This document shows, in pieces, positions 4,115 through 5,126 of a stretch of 5,126 bases of DNA (the stretch's first letter is position 1; every line of letters starts with the position of its first letter). Below the pieces are notes generated by a model. It was not told the origin of the DNA. It saw only the letters and a program-made list of their open reading frames with translations, and made no database searches. The position numbers and the translations under genes are program-made. The stretch is from Candidatus Bathyarchaeota archaeon (GTDB lineage Archaea > Thermoproteota > Bathyarchaeia > Bathyarchaeales > B26-1), in contig QMYL01000091.1 of assembly GCA_003662645.1 (NCBI GenBank), positions 1 through 5,126 on the forward strand, read 5' to 3'.

Positions 4115-5126
4115 TTGACCACGATAAGGGTTGATAGGGATAGATGCACCGGGTGTGGACTGTGCGTGAAGGCATGCCCCTTCGGGGCGATCTCCATAGT
4201 TGAAAAAGTCGCGGAGATATCGGGTGATTGCCGACTCTGCGGCGTCTGCGTATCCGCATGTCCGGTGGGTGCCATAGAGATCATCGCGGAGAGGGAGGAG
4301 GCTGTAGATCTATCCGAGTATAGGGGTGTCCTCGTCTTCGGTGAACAGAGAGGCGGCAAGATATCGCCGGTCGTATATGAGCTTATAGGTAAGGGTAGGG
4401 AGCTGGCGGATGAGCTGGGTGAGGAGCTGAGCTGTGTGGTTCTCGGTTACAGAATTAGGGAGCGGGCTGAGGACCTGATAGGGTACGGCGTCGATAAGGT
4501 TTACGTCTACGACCACCAGCTCCTCGAGGTCTTTAGGGATGACCCATACGCAAAGTTGATAACAGACCTTGTGAGGAGGATAAAACCCAACATCTTCCTG
4601 ATAGGGGCAACATCCATAGGGCGTTCGCTCGCTCCTAGGATAGCGTCAAAGCTCAAGACCGGACTAACAGCCGACTGCACCGGTTTGGAGATAGACCCGG
4701 AGAGTAGACTCCTCCTCCAGACGAGGCCAGCCTTTGGCGGTAACATAATGGCCACGATAATCTGCCCGGATCATAGGCCTCAGATGGCCACCGTTAGGTA
4801 TAAGGTGATGAAGAGAGCTGAGAGGATACCCAACTATAGGGGTGAGGTTATAGAGTTGGAGTTCAACCCCGATGAGCTGCCGGATAGGGTTAGGGTGAGG
4901 GAGGTGATAAGGGGAGAGGCCGGGGTTAACATAACAGACGCTGAGATAATAGTGTCCGGAGGGAAGGGGTTGGGTGGACCGGAGGGCTTCAAGCTCTTAA
5001 GCGAACTCGCTGAGCTACTTGGAGGCGCGGTTGGGGCGAGTAGATTAGCTGTCGATGAAGGCTGGATCAGCTACCCCCACCAGGTTGGTTTAAGCGGCAA
5101 GACCGTGAGGCCGAAATTGTACATAG
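4115..5126 (+). CDS. etfA: Electron transfer flavoprotein alpha subunit with N-terminal 2[4Fe-4S] ferredoxin domain (C-terminus beyond window)
   Basis: The alpha subunit of the ETF, which carries the shuttle FAD; 337 codons are visible. Residues 1-57 are a bacterial-type two-cluster ferredoxin. The first CxxCxxCxxxCP has C11, C14, C17 and C21, and the second has C39, C42, C45 and C49; each cluster takes three cysteines from one motif and one from the other. An ETF alpha N-domain follows from about residue 70 (GVLVFGEQ), including IGATSIGRSLAPRIA and TRPAFGGNIMATI. The FAD domain begins near 281 with SGGKGLGG, then GAVGASRLAVDEGW and YPHQVGLSGKTVRPKLYI, where the window ends. About 40-60 residues are probably missing. 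Ferredoxin-fused EtfA is known in bifurcating lactate dehydrogenase (LctC) and caffeyl-CoA reductase (CarE) systems. It lies 12 nt after etfB, in the same operon. A dehydrogenase gene (FAD-linked oxidase or acyl-CoA dehydrogenase) would be expected downstream. Confidence 0.93.
   Translation, partial: MTTIRVDRDRCTGCGLCVKACPFGAISIVEKVAEISGDCRLCGVCVSACPVGAIEIIAEREEAVDLSEYRGVLVFGEQRGGKISPVVYELIGKGRELADELGEELSCVVLGYRIRERAEDLIGYGVDKVYVYDHQLLEVFRDDPYAKLITDLVRRIKPNIFLIGATSIGRSLAPRIASKLKTGLTADCTGLEIDPESRLLLQTRPAFGGNIMATIICPDHRPQMATVRYKVMKRAERIPNYRGEVIELEFNPDELPDRVRVREVIRGEAGVNITDAEIIVSGGKGLGGPEGFKLLSELAELLGGAVGASRLAVDEGWISYPHQVGLSGKTVRPKLYI

Noticed and set aside
3808..4359. 183-codon open frame on the minus strand opposite the etfB-etfA junction
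   Set aside because: It is antisense to two clearly recognised genes, has no family resemblance, and is Ser/Pro/His-rich as expected of a shadow frame.
1..5126. CRISPR arrays, insertion sequences, tRNA or rRNA genes
   Set aside because: I saw no regularly spaced long repeats, transposase motifs, tRNA-like TψC/anticodon arm arrangement or rRNA signature sequence in the window.

Overview
The window looks archaeal. TATA-like boxes (TTTAAA or TTTATA types) sit upstream of the genes. Ribosome-binding sites match the archaeal 16S tail, and terminators are T-rich. Arg is written mostly AGG and Ile mostly ATA, as is common in thermophilic archaea. The gene content agrees: an archaeal/eukaryotic-type tRNA methylthiotransferase, a short ribbon-helix-helix gene overlapping ftsZ, and an electron-transfer flavoprotein (ETF) pair. 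FtsZ argues against the Thermoprotei/Crenarchaeota proper. A Bathyarchaeia, Korarchaeia, Caldarchaeia or deep euryarchaeal lineage would fit, but the sequence alone does not settle it.

Layout. (1) Positions 1-1120, minus strand: a radical-SAM methylthiotransferase of the MiaB/CDKAL1 family, whose C-terminus lies beyond the left edge. (2) 1121-1425: an AT-rich divergent intergenic region with promoters in both directions, inverted repeats, and a triple CATATT repeat with an exact 11-bp period. (3) 1426-2692, plus strand: a 58-residue ribbon-helix-helix regulator (CdrS-like) overlapping ftsZ by 20 nt, with a hairpin/T-tract terminator after ftsZ. (4) 2732-2869, minus strand: an apparent 3' fossil of an alkaline-phosphatase-superfamily gene. 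(5) 2952-3149, plus strand: a stand-alone 65-residue cysteine-rich protein of the DUF6485 type. (6) 3302-5126, plus strand: etfB followed by etfA, the latter carrying an N-terminal two-cluster ferredoxin domain and running off the right edge. etfA starts at TTG, so a search limited to ATG or GTG starts would miss it.

How the genes work together. The regulator and FtsZ form a cell-division module that is probably translationally coupled. The ETF pair is a separate redox module. Its EtfB carries the GDTGQVGP loop typical of electron-bifurcating ETFs, and its EtfA brings its own ferredoxin domain. The dehydrogenase partner is not in view. I found no defence system, CRISPR array, mobile element, tRNA or rRNA, and no clearly new biological system. 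The most interesting unexplained structure is the phased repeat and dyad architecture in front of the cdrS-ftsZ operon.
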